From NCBI GenBank assembly GCA_000402295.1, contig AQRW01000129.1, forward strand, positions 1 to 17,068: a DNA stretch of 17,068 nucleotides, in the 5' to 3' direction. A program made the position numbers and the translations under genes. The stretch is from Candidatus Aerophobus profundus SCGC AAA252-L23. GTDB lineage: Bacteria > Aerophobota > Aerophobia > Aerophobales > Aerophobaceae. The notes beneath the pieces were generated by a model that worked only from the letters and a program-made list of their open reading frames with translations, had not been told where the DNA came from and ran no database searches. Shown here piece by piece: positions 8,362 to 14,781 of the stretch (positions within the stretch are counted from its first letter, which is position 1; the number at the start of each line of letters is the position of its first letter).

Positions 8362-9218
8362 AAATATTTCTTCCTCCCAGAATTGGCTTTTGTTCCGGAG
8401 TTAAGAAAACAATAAGATTAGCAGAGTTAGCCTTAAAAAAAGGACAACAGGTTTACAGTCTGGGGGATCTTGTTCATAATCCCGAGGTGATCCGCAGTCT
8501 TATAGAAAAGGGAATGAGGCCGATTTCCAGCCTGGATGAAGTTCAGGAAGGTACAGTTATAACCAGATCCCATGGGATAGATCCTGCTCTAATAAGAAAA
8601 GGCCAAGAAAAGGGATTGAAAATGGTTGATACCACCTGTTCTTATGTACTTAAGGTCCAGAAGATAGCTAAATTTCTCCAGAAAGAATCTTATCAGTTAA
8701 TCATTGTGGGTTCAAGACGTCATCCAGAGATAGAGGCACTAACAGCTACTTTATCGTCAAATAGGGTGCATGTTATCAACAATCCTCGGGAAGTCAGGTT
8801 TGCACCTACGTTTATCAAGGCAGGAATTGTAGCTCAAACTACGGAAGGCCTTGACAACTTCACTAATATTATCAAGAATCTAATACAAAGACAAAAGAGC
8901 GGGGAGCTCAGAATATTCAATACCATTTGCCGAATAGTGAGAGAAAGACAAAGCGATGTCCAGTCTCTGGCCAATAAGGTAGAAGCAATGATAATTGTAG
9001 GGGGTCGTAATAGTTCCAATACTCAACAAATGGTTAATTTGTGCCGAAGGATGAAAGTAAAAACTTATTTTCTCGAAAAAGAAACAGACTTAAATTTGGA
9101 GGAACTTACAGGCTTCGAAAAAGTGGGTATCAGTGGGGGTACTTCCACCCCAGGAGAAACAATTTACAGAATAAAACAGATTCTGCTTTCTTTTGGAAAA
9201 CGGAAAGAATATATTTAA
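8358..9218 (+). CDS. ispH: 4-hydroxy-3-methylbut-2-enyl diphosphate reductase
   Basis: Last enzyme of the MEP isoprenoid pathway, reducing HMBPP to IPP and DMAPP with a [4Fe-4S] cluster. All signature positions are visible in 286 residues: Cys12 (GFCSGV), His40 (LVHNP), His72 (SHG), Cys94 (TTC), His122 with Glu124 (RHPE), Cys191 (FNTIC), the SSNT block (219-222) and STPGETI near the end. Length is standard. GTG start in a GTGA overlap with plsC. In some anaerobes IspH is fused to ribosomal protein S1; here the two are separate genes 28 bp apart. Confidence 0.96.
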   Translation: MKIFLPPRIGFCSGVKKTIRLAELALKKGQQVYSLGDLVHNPEVIRSLIEKGMRPISSLDEVQEGTVITRSHGIDPALIRKGQEKGLKMVDTTCSYVLKVQKIAKFLQKESYQLIIVGSRRHPEIEALTATLSSNRVHVINNPREVRFAPTFIKAGIVAQTTEGLDNFTNIIKNLIQRQKSGELRIFNTICRIVRERQSDVQSLANKVEAMIIVGGRNSSNTQQMVNLCRRMKVKTYFLEKETDLNLEELTGFEKVGISGGTSTPGETIYRIKQILLSFGKRKEYI

Positions 9219-9246
9219 AGAATCAATTTAGGAGGAGAGAGGTAAA

Positions 9247-10923
9247 GTGGCCAAGTCAAAAGAAGAAAGGATGTTGGATAGAGCAGCGGATAGCGTCATG
9301 AGAGCCAACAATAAACAAAATGAGTTGATGGAGTACGAATCAACGGGGGAAAACACGGAAAAAACCGGGCCAGTATTGAGCAAGAAAAAAATTGCTCCGG
9401 AAGAAAGTGAAAAGTTTGAAAGTAACTTGAATCTGGCGCAAGAAAAGATCGCCCAAACCAAGGATGAGAAAACTGAATCGCCGGAAAAAACTGAAGTAGA
9501 CCAAGAAGATTTCGCTGTTCTTGTCCAAAAATACAATAATTTCAAGCCACCCAAAACGGGGGATATTATTCCAGCTAAGGTGGTCCAGATTACTCGAGAG
9601 GGACTTCTTCTCGATATAGGTACCAAGTCAGAAGGATTTATGCCCTGGGAAGAACATTCTTCCGAGAAAAACCCCCAGTTAGGGGAAAAAATGTTAATCT
9701 TTGTAAGTAAGAAAGATGAAGCTGGCCGTTTTATCCTCTCCAAAAATGAGGCTGATCTTCACCTTGATTGGGCTAAATTTACTGAGGCATTTGAACAGGG
9801 CGAACCTATAATCCTCAAAGTAGAAAAAGTGATAAAGGGTGGACTGTTAGCTAGCTTGGGATCTCTAAAGGCTTTTATTCCCGCCTCCCACGTAAGTTTA
9901 AAAAAAAGAGAAGACTTGATGAAATATCTTGATAAAAATATAAGAGTGAGAATAATTGAACTAGACAAAAACTCTAAAAATATTGTAGCCTCCCGTAAGT
10001 TTCTACTCTTAGAGGAAAAGGAAAAAAGGAAAGAACTCACTTTGTCCGGCCTCCAAGAAGGAAAGATAGTTACCGGCCGGGTTAATTCAATTACTAATTT
10101 TGGTGTTTTTGTAGATCTGGGTGGAATTGATGGCCTTATTCACCCCGAAAACCTCTCCTGGGGCTGGGTAAAAGACCCTCAGGAGGTAGTCTCTGTAGGT
10201 CGAAAGATAAAAATAAAAGTCTTAAAGTTGGACCGAGATAAGGGGAAAATTTCTCTTGGTCTAAAGCAAACCAAACCGGATCCCTGGAGTCTGGCAAAAG
10301 ATAAGTATCAGGTGAGCTCACTTGTTAAAGGGAAAATAACCCATTTAACCAATTTTGGCGCTTTTGTGGAAATTGAAGAGGGTTTGGAGGGACTAATTCA
10401 TATCTCTGATTTGTCCTGGGATAAGCGAATAGAACACCCCCGAGAGATTATCGAGGTAGGAGATAAAGTTGAGGTAAAGATTCTGGGCGTCGATGCTGAA
10501 GGGAAAAAAATGGCTCTCGGATTGAAGCAAACCCAGCCGGATCCCTGGGAGAAACTCCTTCAGGAATATAAAACTGGAGACATAATCTCAGGAAAAGTTG
10601 AGGAAATAACCAATTTTGGAGTTTTTGTTAACTTAGCTCCTGGAATAGACGGGTTAATTCATGTATCCGAATTAGACAATGAATATGTAGCTCACCCAGA
10701 AAAGGTTACGGCAGTGGGAGAGGAAATAAAGGCCAAAATCGTAGAGATAGATCATCGGAGAAGGCGTATTAGACTAAGCGTCAGGCAGTTGAAAGAGAAA
10801 GTCAAGAAAGTCAAAGAAAAAAATGTTCCTCCCCCAGTTTCAGAGGATGAGGGAATTTCCATAGGCGATTTTATCGGCGAAAGAATAAGAGAGAAATTGA
10901 GAAAAGGATTTACCAACAAGTGA
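9247..10923 (+). CDS. rpsA: 30S ribosomal protein S1
   Basis: RNA-binding protein that helps mRNA bind the 30S subunit. The 558-residue protein has five S1 repeats at about residues 104-167, 185-251, 270-341, 356-427 and 442-514. The last three carry the classic TNFGVFVDLGGIDGLIH-type pattern; the first two are more diverged, as is usual for ribosome-binding repeats. The first hundred residues are a highly charged, Lys/Glu-rich, low-complexity extension without an S1 fold. The GTG start is fixed by a strong AGGAGGAGAGAGG ribosome site. It overlaps plsY by GTGA. Confidence 0.93.
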   Translation: MAKSKEERMLDRAADSVMRANNKQNELMEYESTGENTEKTGPVLSKKKIAPEESEKFESNLNLAQEKIAQTKDEKTESPEKTEVDQEDFAVLVQKYNNFKPPKTGDIIPAKVVQITREGLLLDIGTKSEGFMPWEEHSSEKNPQLGEKMLIFVSKKDEAGRFILSKNEADLHLDWAKFTEAFEQGEPIILKVEKVIKGGLLASLGSLKAFIPASHVSLKKREDLMKYLDKNIRVRIIELDKNSKNIVASRKFLLLEEKEKRKELTLSGLQEGKIVTGRVNSITNFGVFVDLGGIDGLIHPENLSWGWVKDPQEVVSVGRKIKIKVLKLDRDKGKISLGLKQTKPDPWSLAKDKYQVSSLVKGKITHLTNFGAFVEIEEGLEGLIHISDLSWDKRIEHPREIIEVGDKVEVKILGVDAEGKKMALGLKQTQPDPWEKLLQEYKTGDIISGKVEEITNFGVFVNLAPGIDGLIHVSELDNEYVAHPEKVTAVGEEIKAKIVEIDHRRRRIRLSVRQLKEKVKKVKEKNVPPPVSEDEGISIGDFIGERIREKLRKGFTNK

Positions 10924-11543
10924 TCGTTGTAATCATCCTGTTACTTGGAGGATATCTGATAGGTTCTATTCCTTTTGGGTATTTGATGGGTCGGGTCAAT
11001 AAAGGGGTTGATCTAAGAAAAGTTGGTAGTGGAAATATTGGAACTACCAATGTTTTGCGTACTCTAGGGTGGATCCCGGGGTCGGTCGTGTTCCTGGGTG
11101 ACTTTGGAAAAGGTTTGATAGCTGTCAGTATAGGACATACTCTTGCACCTTTAACTGGTTTAGATTCCTCGCTGGTTAAATCTCTAGCTGGGTTTTCTTC
11201 CATTATAGGCCATAACTGGCCTATATTCCTGAAATTCAAAGGAGGTAAGGGAGTAGCTACCTCGGCAGGAGTTTTTGCGATTCTTACTCCGATGCCATTC
11301 GTCCTAAGTGGGCTAACTATGATAACTGTGGTAGTTTTGACCCGGTATGTTTCTGTTGGGTCTATCTCAGCAGCGGTGGGACTACCAATTTTTATCTGGA
11401 TCTGGCCGGGAAAATCGGTGTTTTACCTCCTTTTCAGTACTCTAATAGCTATAATGATCATCATCCGACACAGATCAAACTTAAAGCGTCTCTGGCAAGG
11501 AACGGAAAATAGGCTGGGACAGAAAATAAAGACCACAAGGTAA
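10920..11543 (+). CDS. plsY: Glycerol-3-phosphate acyltransferase PlsY
   Basis: Membrane enzyme that transfers an acyl group from acyl phosphate to glycerol-3-phosphate, the first step of phospholipid synthesis. The 207-residue sequence is strongly hydrophobic with several membrane spans and shows the three family motifs: GSIPFGY (15-21) with GSGNIGTTNVLR, GHNWPIFLKFKGGKGVAT, and the DFGKG segment. It starts with GTG in a GTGA overlap with rpsA. Its stop codon lies inside an 18-bp palindrome before the HU promoter. PlsY and PlsC make phosphatidic acid in two steps, which explains both being in this run. Confidence 0.95.
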   Translation: MIVVIILLLGGYLIGSIPFGYLMGRVNKGVDLRKVGSGNIGTTNVLRTLGWIPGSVVFLGDFGKGLIAVSIGHTLAPLTGLDSSLVKSLAGFSSIIGHNWPIFLKFKGGKGVATSAGVFAILTPMPFVLSGLTMITVVVLTRYVSVGSISAAVGLPIFIWIWPGKSVFYLLFSTLIAIMIIIRHRSNLKRLWQGTENRLGQKIKTTR

Positions 11544-11552
11544 TTACCTTGT
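11535..11552. promoter_or_regulatory. 18-bp perfect palindrome overlapping the HU -35 element
   Basis: Bases 11535-11552 form an uninterrupted palindrome with half site ACAAGGTAA. It contains the plsY stop codon, and its last four bases are the first four of the -35 hexamer TTGTCA. The position suits a repressor operator. As RNA it would be only a 7-bp stem with an AATT loop and no T-run, so a terminator is less likely. Confidence 0.5.
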
Positions 11553-11576
11553 CAAGAAAAAAAACTATGGTATAGT
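11549..11576 (+). promoter_or_regulatory. Promoter for the HU gene
   Basis: TTGTCA (11549-11554) and TATAGT (11571-11576) with 16 bp spacing, 33 bp before the HU start codon. One mismatch in each hexamer. Confidence 0.6.
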
Positions 11577-11609
11577 GTGGAACACTAACCCATACGAGGA
11601 GGTGGATAG

Positions 11610-11882
11610 ATGAACAAGGCTGAGTTGGTTGAGGAAATAGCTAACCAATCGGGTCTTACCAAAAAAGCCTGCCGGGAAGCGGTAGATGCTATTGCTTCGG
11701 TTATCACCGAGTCATTGGCTCGAGGAGAGAAAGTTACTCTGGTTGGGTTCGGCAGTTTTAAGGTGATTACCAAGAAGGCGCGGAGGGGAAGAAATCCTCA
11801 AACAGGAGAAGAGATTCAAATTCCGTCGAAAGACGTCCCCAAATTTGAGTCGGGGAAAAATCTTAGGGAAGCCGTCGTTTGA
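11610..11882 (+). CDS. HU-family DNA-binding protein
   Basis: Small histone-like protein that bends and compacts DNA as a dimer. The 90-residue product starts MNKAELVEEIA and keeps the family core: GFGSFKV, the DNA-binding arm RRGRNPQTGEEIQIPS, and the closing VPKFESGKNLREAV. Length is exactly typical. ATG is preceded by GAGGAGGTG. It has its own promoter and is followed by a strong hairpin. HU rather than IHF is favoured by overall similarity, but the distinction is not certain from sequence alone. Confidence 0.95.
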   Translation: MNKAELVEEIANQSGLTKKACREAVDAIASVITESLARGEKVTLVGFGSFKVITKKARRGRNPQTGEEIQIPSKDVPKFESGKNLREAVV

Positions 11883-11892
11883 GAAATATTTT

Positions 11893-11943
11893 GGAAGAGA
11901 CAAAAGGGAAAAATTCCTTTTGTCTCTTCCCTTTTGTCTCTTC
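11893..11943 (+). terminator. Strong hairpin with duplicated 3' arm between HU and the MerR-type gene
   Basis: GGAAGAGACAAAAGG (11893-11907) is perfectly complementary to CCTTTTGTCTCTTCC (11916-11930), a 15-bp stem with an 8-nt loop. The 3' arm is repeated in tandem (11929-11943), so the 5' arm can pair with either copy. There is no clean T-run; the sequence after each stem is CTTTTG or TTTGGG. It may attenuate transcription or protect the HU mRNA 3' end. Confidence 0.6.
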
Positions 11944-11957
11944 TTTGGGAGGAATAT

Positions 11958-12281
11958 GTGCAAAAGGACGGCCGAGACATTCTACAAAAGCTGTATTTCA
12001 GTATTAGCGAGGTAGCCAAGATTGCAGATGTCCCTCCTTATGTTCTACGATTCTGGGAGGGGAAATTTAGTCAATTACATCCTCAGAAAAGTCGTGGAGG
12101 ACACAGACGTTATCAACGTAAAGATATAGAACTTGTTTTAAAGATCAAAGAGCTTTTGCATCAAAAGGGCTTTACCATGCAGGGAGCCCAAAGAGAACTA
12201 ACGAAAAAAGAAAATACCTTTAATCCTGAGAACCTCAAAGAGGAACTTAACGAAGTTTTGAGAATACTCCAAGAAAATTAA
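11958..12281 (+). CDS. MerR-family transcriptional regulator (small)
   Basis: A 107-residue protein with a MerR-type winged helix-turn-helix: SISEVAKIADVPPYVLRFWE (recognition helix region), then the wing SRGGHRRYQRKDIELVLKIKELL, and a short C-terminal helix with no effector-binding domain. This matches the short regulators often found next to HU/IHF genes and a tRNA in anaerobic bacteria. GTG at 11958 is chosen because GGGAGGA (11947-11953) lies four bases upstream. An in-frame TTG at 11934 lies inside the preceding hairpin repeat and is unlikely. Its stop is 3 bp before tRNA-Pro, so the two are probably on one transcript. The regulon is unknown. Confidence 0.88.
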   Translation: MQKDGRDILQKLYFSISEVAKIADVPPYVLRFWEGKFSQLHPQKSRGGHRRYQRKDIELVLKIKELLHQKGFTMQGAQRELTKKENTFNPENLKEELNEVLRILQEN

Positions 12282-12284
12282 AGT

Positions 12285-12363
12285 CGGGGCGTAGCGCAGC
12301 CTGGTTTAGCGCACTTGCATGGGGCGCAAGAGGTCACCGGTTCGAATCCGGTCGCCCCGACCA
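12285..12363 (+). tRNA. tRNA-Pro (anticodon GGG)
   Basis: Full cloverleaf: acceptor CGGGGCG (12285-12291) with CGCCCCG (12353-12359), D stem GCGC/GCGC, anticodon stem CTTGC/GCAAG around ATGGGGC, T stem ACCGG/CCGGT with loop TTCGAAT, discriminator A and encoded CCA. The anticodon GGG is at 12321-12323. Confidence 0.96.
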
Positions 12364-12446
12364 TTCAAGATTCTTTGAAAATTCAGAGGAGTTTGTATGC
12401 TTGCTCCGCCTTGCCTTTTCCCGCTTCTTTTTCGCCGCCGGTTTTG

Positions 12447-12473
12447 GGCGTATTTCGTAAAACGAAATACGCC
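12447..12473. repeat. Perfect 12-bp hairpin with AAA loop
   Basis: GGCGTATTTCGT (12447-12458) and ACGAAATACGCC (12462-12473) are exact reverse complements around AAA. No T-run follows on either strand, so a simple intrinsic terminator is not supported, although it could mark the end of the merR-tRNA transcript. Confidence 0.7.
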
Positions 12474-12541
12474 GCTTAAAAGGAAGTTGTATTTGCCCCA
12501 TCCTCCCGTACCCACACAACCGGATTACTCCCTTTATTTGT

Positions 12542-12570
12542 TTGACTAAATAGTAAAAACTTCATATACT
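12542..12570 (+). promoter_or_regulatory. Orphan promoter-like sequence
   Basis: TTGACT (12542-12547) and TATACT (12565-12570) at 17 bp spacing, one mismatch each. No protein gene lies downstream before trpS; the first 200 bases downstream are the structured inverted-repeat element. Confidence 0.5.
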
Positions 12571-12619
12571 AACCATAGATAATGAAATATAAAGTTGCTT
12601 ATCTTTATAATAGTAAAAC

Positions 12620-12813
12620 GTAACTATTCAGCCGGTCCAAATATATCAATGAGGAATAAACCTGAGGACTAATTGACTGTCAACTATTTAGCGGGTAGGG
12701 GTGACTTCAGTCGCCCAGAAAAAGAGCCAAGGGAGACTAAAGTCTCCCCTACCCAAGTAGAGAGGTTCACCGAATTTTAGACTGAAGTTAATGCCAGGTA
12801 CCTGAATAGTTAC
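12620..12813. repeat. 194-bp inverted-repeat element with nested hairpins
   Basis: GTAACTATTCAG (12620-12631) is perfectly repeated in inverse at 12802-12813. Inside, GGGTAGGGG (12693-12701) pairs with CCCCTACCC (12746-12754), enclosing two hairpins: GGTGACT/AGTCGCC (12700-12715) and GGGAGAC/GTCTCCC (12731-12748). A related copy of the terminal sequence, CAACTATTTAGCGGG, occurs internally (12681-12695). There is no coding capacity. It looks like a miniature non-autonomous mobile element or an interspersed structured repeat. Confidence 0.6.
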
Positions 12814-12829
12814 AAAGTTTTTTCATTTT

Positions 12830-12863
12830 CTGCGGAAGGCATACGCTTGCAACACTTCCGCAG
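12830..12863. repeat. 9-bp GC-rich hairpin
   Basis: CTGCGGAAG (12830-12838) and CTTCCGCAG (12855-12863) are perfect inverted repeats. GCA/TGC inside can extend the stem above a small bulge. Role unknown. Confidence 0.55.
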
Positions 12864-13068
12864 TGGGGGAATTTTATCCTTATTTTCCGCCAAAATCCGC
12901 TATTTTTTCTTTCAGTGCCAGCCGATTTTTTTGTCCAGCATTGTGGGTAGCTCTCTCTAATTTTTTCTCACTACGCCAAAAAACTCCCTTCGTTCTTTGC
13001 CTTCGGCGAAAGCGGGAGAAGTTGAAAAATAAAAGGCTAAAGAGAAGAGTAGCGGTAAGGCGTGAGGT

Positions 13069-13097
13069 TTGACAAAAGACATGGCATAACACATAAT
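13069..13097 (+). promoter_or_regulatory. Sigma70-type promoter for trpS
   Basis: Perfect TTGACA (13069-13074), 17 bp spacing, CATAAT (13092-13097). The predicted leader is only about 75 nt, too short for a T-box riboswitch. Confidence 0.72.
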
Positions 13098-13180
13098 CAG
13101 AACAATATAAAAGGCTTCTTTGAGCTATGTCGCAGTAAAATTTTGGTAAGTCTCGCCAATTTTTGTCATGAGGAGAATTA

Positions 13181-14164
13181 ATGAGAAAGCGCATTTTAAG
13201 TGGAATGAGGCCCACAGGAAAACTTCATTTGGGTAACTATCTGGGAGCTCTGGTTAATTGGGTAAAGTTACAGGATGAATATGAGTGTTTTTTTATGATT
13301 GCTGACTGGCACGCCCTCACTGACCGCACCGACACCACGAGGATTGCCTCCGATGCAAAAGACGTATTGATAGACTGGTTGGCCAGTGGTCTTGACCCAG
13401 CCAGATCTACTCTCTTCCTTCAATCTCATATCAAGGCCCATGCCGAGTTGCATCTGATTCTTTCTATGATTACTCCACTTGCCTGGCTGGAGCGCTGTCC
13501 CAGCTATAAAGAAAAAATAGTTTTGGGAAGCGAAACCAATTACGGCCTTATGGGGTATCCGATTCTCCAGAGTGCTGATATTTTGATTTATAAAGCTAAC
13601 AAAGTTCCGGTGGGAGAGGATCAACTGGCTCATCTGGAAATATGCCGGGAAATTGCCCGCCGGTTTAACCATCTTTATGGAAGAGTCTTTCCGGAACCTG
13701 GACCCTTGCTTTCTCGAACCACCAAGATTTTAGGTACTGATGGGGTGAAGAAAATGGGTAAGTCTTACCATAATTATATTGCTCTCTCTGATTCCCCGGA
13801 AGTAATCCGGTCTAAAGTAAGAGGGATGTTTACTGACCCAGAAAAGATTTATCGGGGTGATTCTGGACATCCTGATAAGTGCAACGTCTATAGTTACCAC
13901 CAAACTTTTGGTCAGCCTCTGGGGAAGGATTTGGGATTAATTTATCAGCAGTGCCAGGAGGGAAAATTAGATTGTACTAAATGTAAAACTGACCTGGCGG
14001 AAGTTCTCATTCAGACCCTCACTCCTTTTCGGGAAAAACGGAAGGAGATAGAAACTCAAGAGGAACTTTTAGCTTCTATCTTAAATAAAGGAAGAGAGGA
14101 AGCTAATCAAGTAGCTGAGGCTACTATGAAAAGTGTGAGAGAAGCTATGAAGATGCTTTATTAA
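13181..14164 (+). CDS. trpS: Tryptophan--tRNA ligase with probable Fe-S cysteine motif
   Basis: Class Ic aminoacyl-tRNA synthetase that charges tRNA-Trp. The 327-residue protein has the HIGH-type motif PTGKLHLGNYLG (11-22), the tryptophan pocket region QSADILIYKANKVPVGEDQ, and KMGKS (191-195) as the KMSKS loop. Length is standard. In the C-terminal anticodon-binding part it has Cys234, Cys258, Cys265 and Cys268 (C-x23-C-x6-C-x2-C), closely matching the [4Fe-4S] cysteine pattern described for Thermotoga maritima TrpRS. The ATG start has GAGGAG about seven bases upstream. It stands alone behind its own promoter and is the last core gene before the accessory region. Confidence 0.96.
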   Translation: MRKRILSGMRPTGKLHLGNYLGALVNWVKLQDEYECFFMIADWHALTDRTDTTRIASDAKDVLIDWLASGLDPARSTLFLQSHIKAHAELHLILSMITPLAWLERCPSYKEKIVLGSETNYGLMGYPILQSADILIYKANKVPVGEDQLAHLEICREIARRFNHLYGRVFPEPGPLLSRTTKILGTDGVKKMGKSYHNYIALSDSPEVIRSKVRGMFTDPEKIYRGDSGHPDKCNVYSYHQTFGQPLGKDLGLIYQQCQEGKLDCTKCKTDLAEVLIQTLTPFREKRKEIETQEELLASILNKGREEANQVAEATMKSVREAMKMLY

Positions 14165-14171
14165 GAAAATC

Positions 14172-14250
14172 GCCTAATGTTTTGCGGGTTTGCGAATACC
14201 TCCCCCTTGGGTGGGGCCCTCCGCGTAGCCAACCATAAACACCGTTATAT
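14172..14250 (-). other. attC-like recombination site A (degenerate)
   Basis: On the - strand the 79-bp site begins ATATAAC-G-GTGTTTATGG and ends CGCAAACCCGC-AAAAC-ATTAGGC, with a C/G-rich hairpin in the middle. The end resembles the integron R' core GTTRRRY with one mismatch (ATTAGGC). The inner arms pair only partly. It follows a short ORF and shares the 5-nt spacer ending AAC with the other two sites. Confidence 0.4.
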
Positions 14251-14267
14251 GAAGTGATAGCTTTTCG

Positions 14268-14410
14268 TTATCCTATAACTTCTCCATAATCCACCTCGAT
14301 CCTATTCTTGACCTTCTGGTAATATATGGTCTTAACTGCTATATCCTCGTCATTCCTTTAAAGGATGCGTCAGACATCTTTTCAGTATTTCTATTTTTAA
14401 TACGACTCAT
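14268..14410 (-). pseudogene. Short frameshifted ORF in a cassette-like position
   Basis: ATG at 14410, preceded by GAGAGG, opens a 23-residue frame ending at TAG (14339). The next frame then reads RNDEDIAVKTIYYQKVKN and on to IEVDYGEVIG before TAA at 14268. Adding one A to the AAA in TTTAAAGG joins them into a 47-residue protein. I do not recognise the product. It ends 18 bp before site A, as a cassette gene would. This could also be chance coding in decayed DNA. Confidence 0.3.
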
Positions 14411-14456
14411 AATACCTCTCAATTTTTTGTTTTTACGTGTTTCGCCCGACTATGTC

Positions 14457-14542
14457 CGACAACGTTCAAGAGTTTGTGAAGTACCCCAAGGACATTTAGG
14501 CGAAACTGCGTTAGCACTTGAGCCACAAACTCTGTGTTATCT
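14457..14542 (-). other. attC-like recombination site B
   Basis: On the - strand: AGATAAC-AC-AGAGTTTGTG at the left, CACAAACTCT-TGAAC-GTTGTCG at the right. The inner arms are a perfect 10-bp inverted repeat and GATAAC/GTTGTC pair with one wobble. The arrangement of outer box, short spacer, inner box, variable middle, inner box, 5-nt spacer and outer box is that of an integron attC site. A second palindrome interlocks with it (14439-14446 with 14499-14506). Confidence 0.5.
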
Positions 14543-14580
14543 GCCGTTTTGGGAAACATTCTGGTGCTTGAAGATATTAT

Positions 14581-14781
14581 TCACCGTGTAGCTACTTGGG
14601 GCTCTGCTGAGCTCAGATACTGAATTATCTCGTTCTCCCGCTGTTGCAACTCCATCAATATGGGTTCCGACATGGCCTTGTATTCGGATGGACTGTGAAC
14701 TTTTCTTGCTTTTTCCAAAACTAGCTCTAAATTCCTAACAGCTTCTTTTGCCTTCTTTAATTGTTCGTCATTTTCGATCAT
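14581..14781 (-). CDS. Small helical partner of the nucleotidyltransferase
   Basis: A 66-residue, highly charged, probably all-helical protein (MIENDEQLKKAKEAVRNLEL onward) with no membrane segment. It resembles the N-terminal helical part of small proteins that sit beside DUF6932-type nucleotidyltransferase genes, some of which carry an additional helix-turn-helix; none is present here. It overlaps the end of the upstream nucleotidyltransferase gene by 14 bp, so the two are translated together. A toxin-antitoxin or anti-phage role is possible from context only. Site B follows its stop by about 38 bp. Confidence 0.7.
   Translation of the reverse strand: MIENDEQLKKAKEAVRNLELVLEKARKVHSPSEYKAMSEPILMELQQRENEIIQYLSSAEPQVATR

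Larger units (their letters stand above)
12364..13180. other. Gene-free intergenic region rich in inverted repeats
   Basis: I see no credible protein gene here on either strand. The region contains a 12-bp hairpin (12447-12473), an orphan promoter-like pair (12542-12570), an inverted-repeat element (12620-12813), a second GC-rich hairpin (12830-12863) and the trpS promoter (13069-13097). Open frames on the - strand across it read through the tRNA or the repeats and lack family-like sequence. Confidence 0.7.

Noticed and set aside
9041..9301. 86-codon + strand ORF overlapping ispH and rpsA
   Set aside because: It runs in another frame through two well-supported genes and has no recognisable motif.
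9228..9743. 171-codon - strand ORF opposite the start of rpsA
   Set aside because: It is antisense to the Lys/Glu-rich 5' part of rpsA; the purine-rich strand leaves the opposite frame free of stops. No family features.
12364..12400. tRNA-Pro as an integration site for an island
   Set aside because: No repeat of the tRNA 3' end was seen later in the window and no integrase gene is present; the accessory DNA begins only after trpS.
12306..12519. Two overlapping - strand ORFs of 61-69 codons across the tRNA-Pro gene
   Set aside because: They are the antisense translation of the tRNA (GDRIRTGDLL and GRPDSNR type peptides), a well-known annotation artefact.
12582..12623. 13-codon ORF with three Tyr codons after the orphan promoter
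   Set aside because: No ribosome site and no biosynthetic gene downstream, so a leader peptide is not supported.
13098..13180. T-box riboswitch before trpS
   Set aside because: The leader after the predicted start of transcription is about 75 nt, with no antiterminator/T-box consensus or specifier stem.
12880..13215. 111-codon - strand ORF upstream of trpS
   Set aside because: It overlaps the trpS start, promoter and leader; the sequence has no recognisable domain and no ribosome site. I treat it as chance or decayed DNA.
13268..13672. 134-codon - strand ORF inside trpS
   Set aside because: Antisense shadow of a fully supported synthetase gene.
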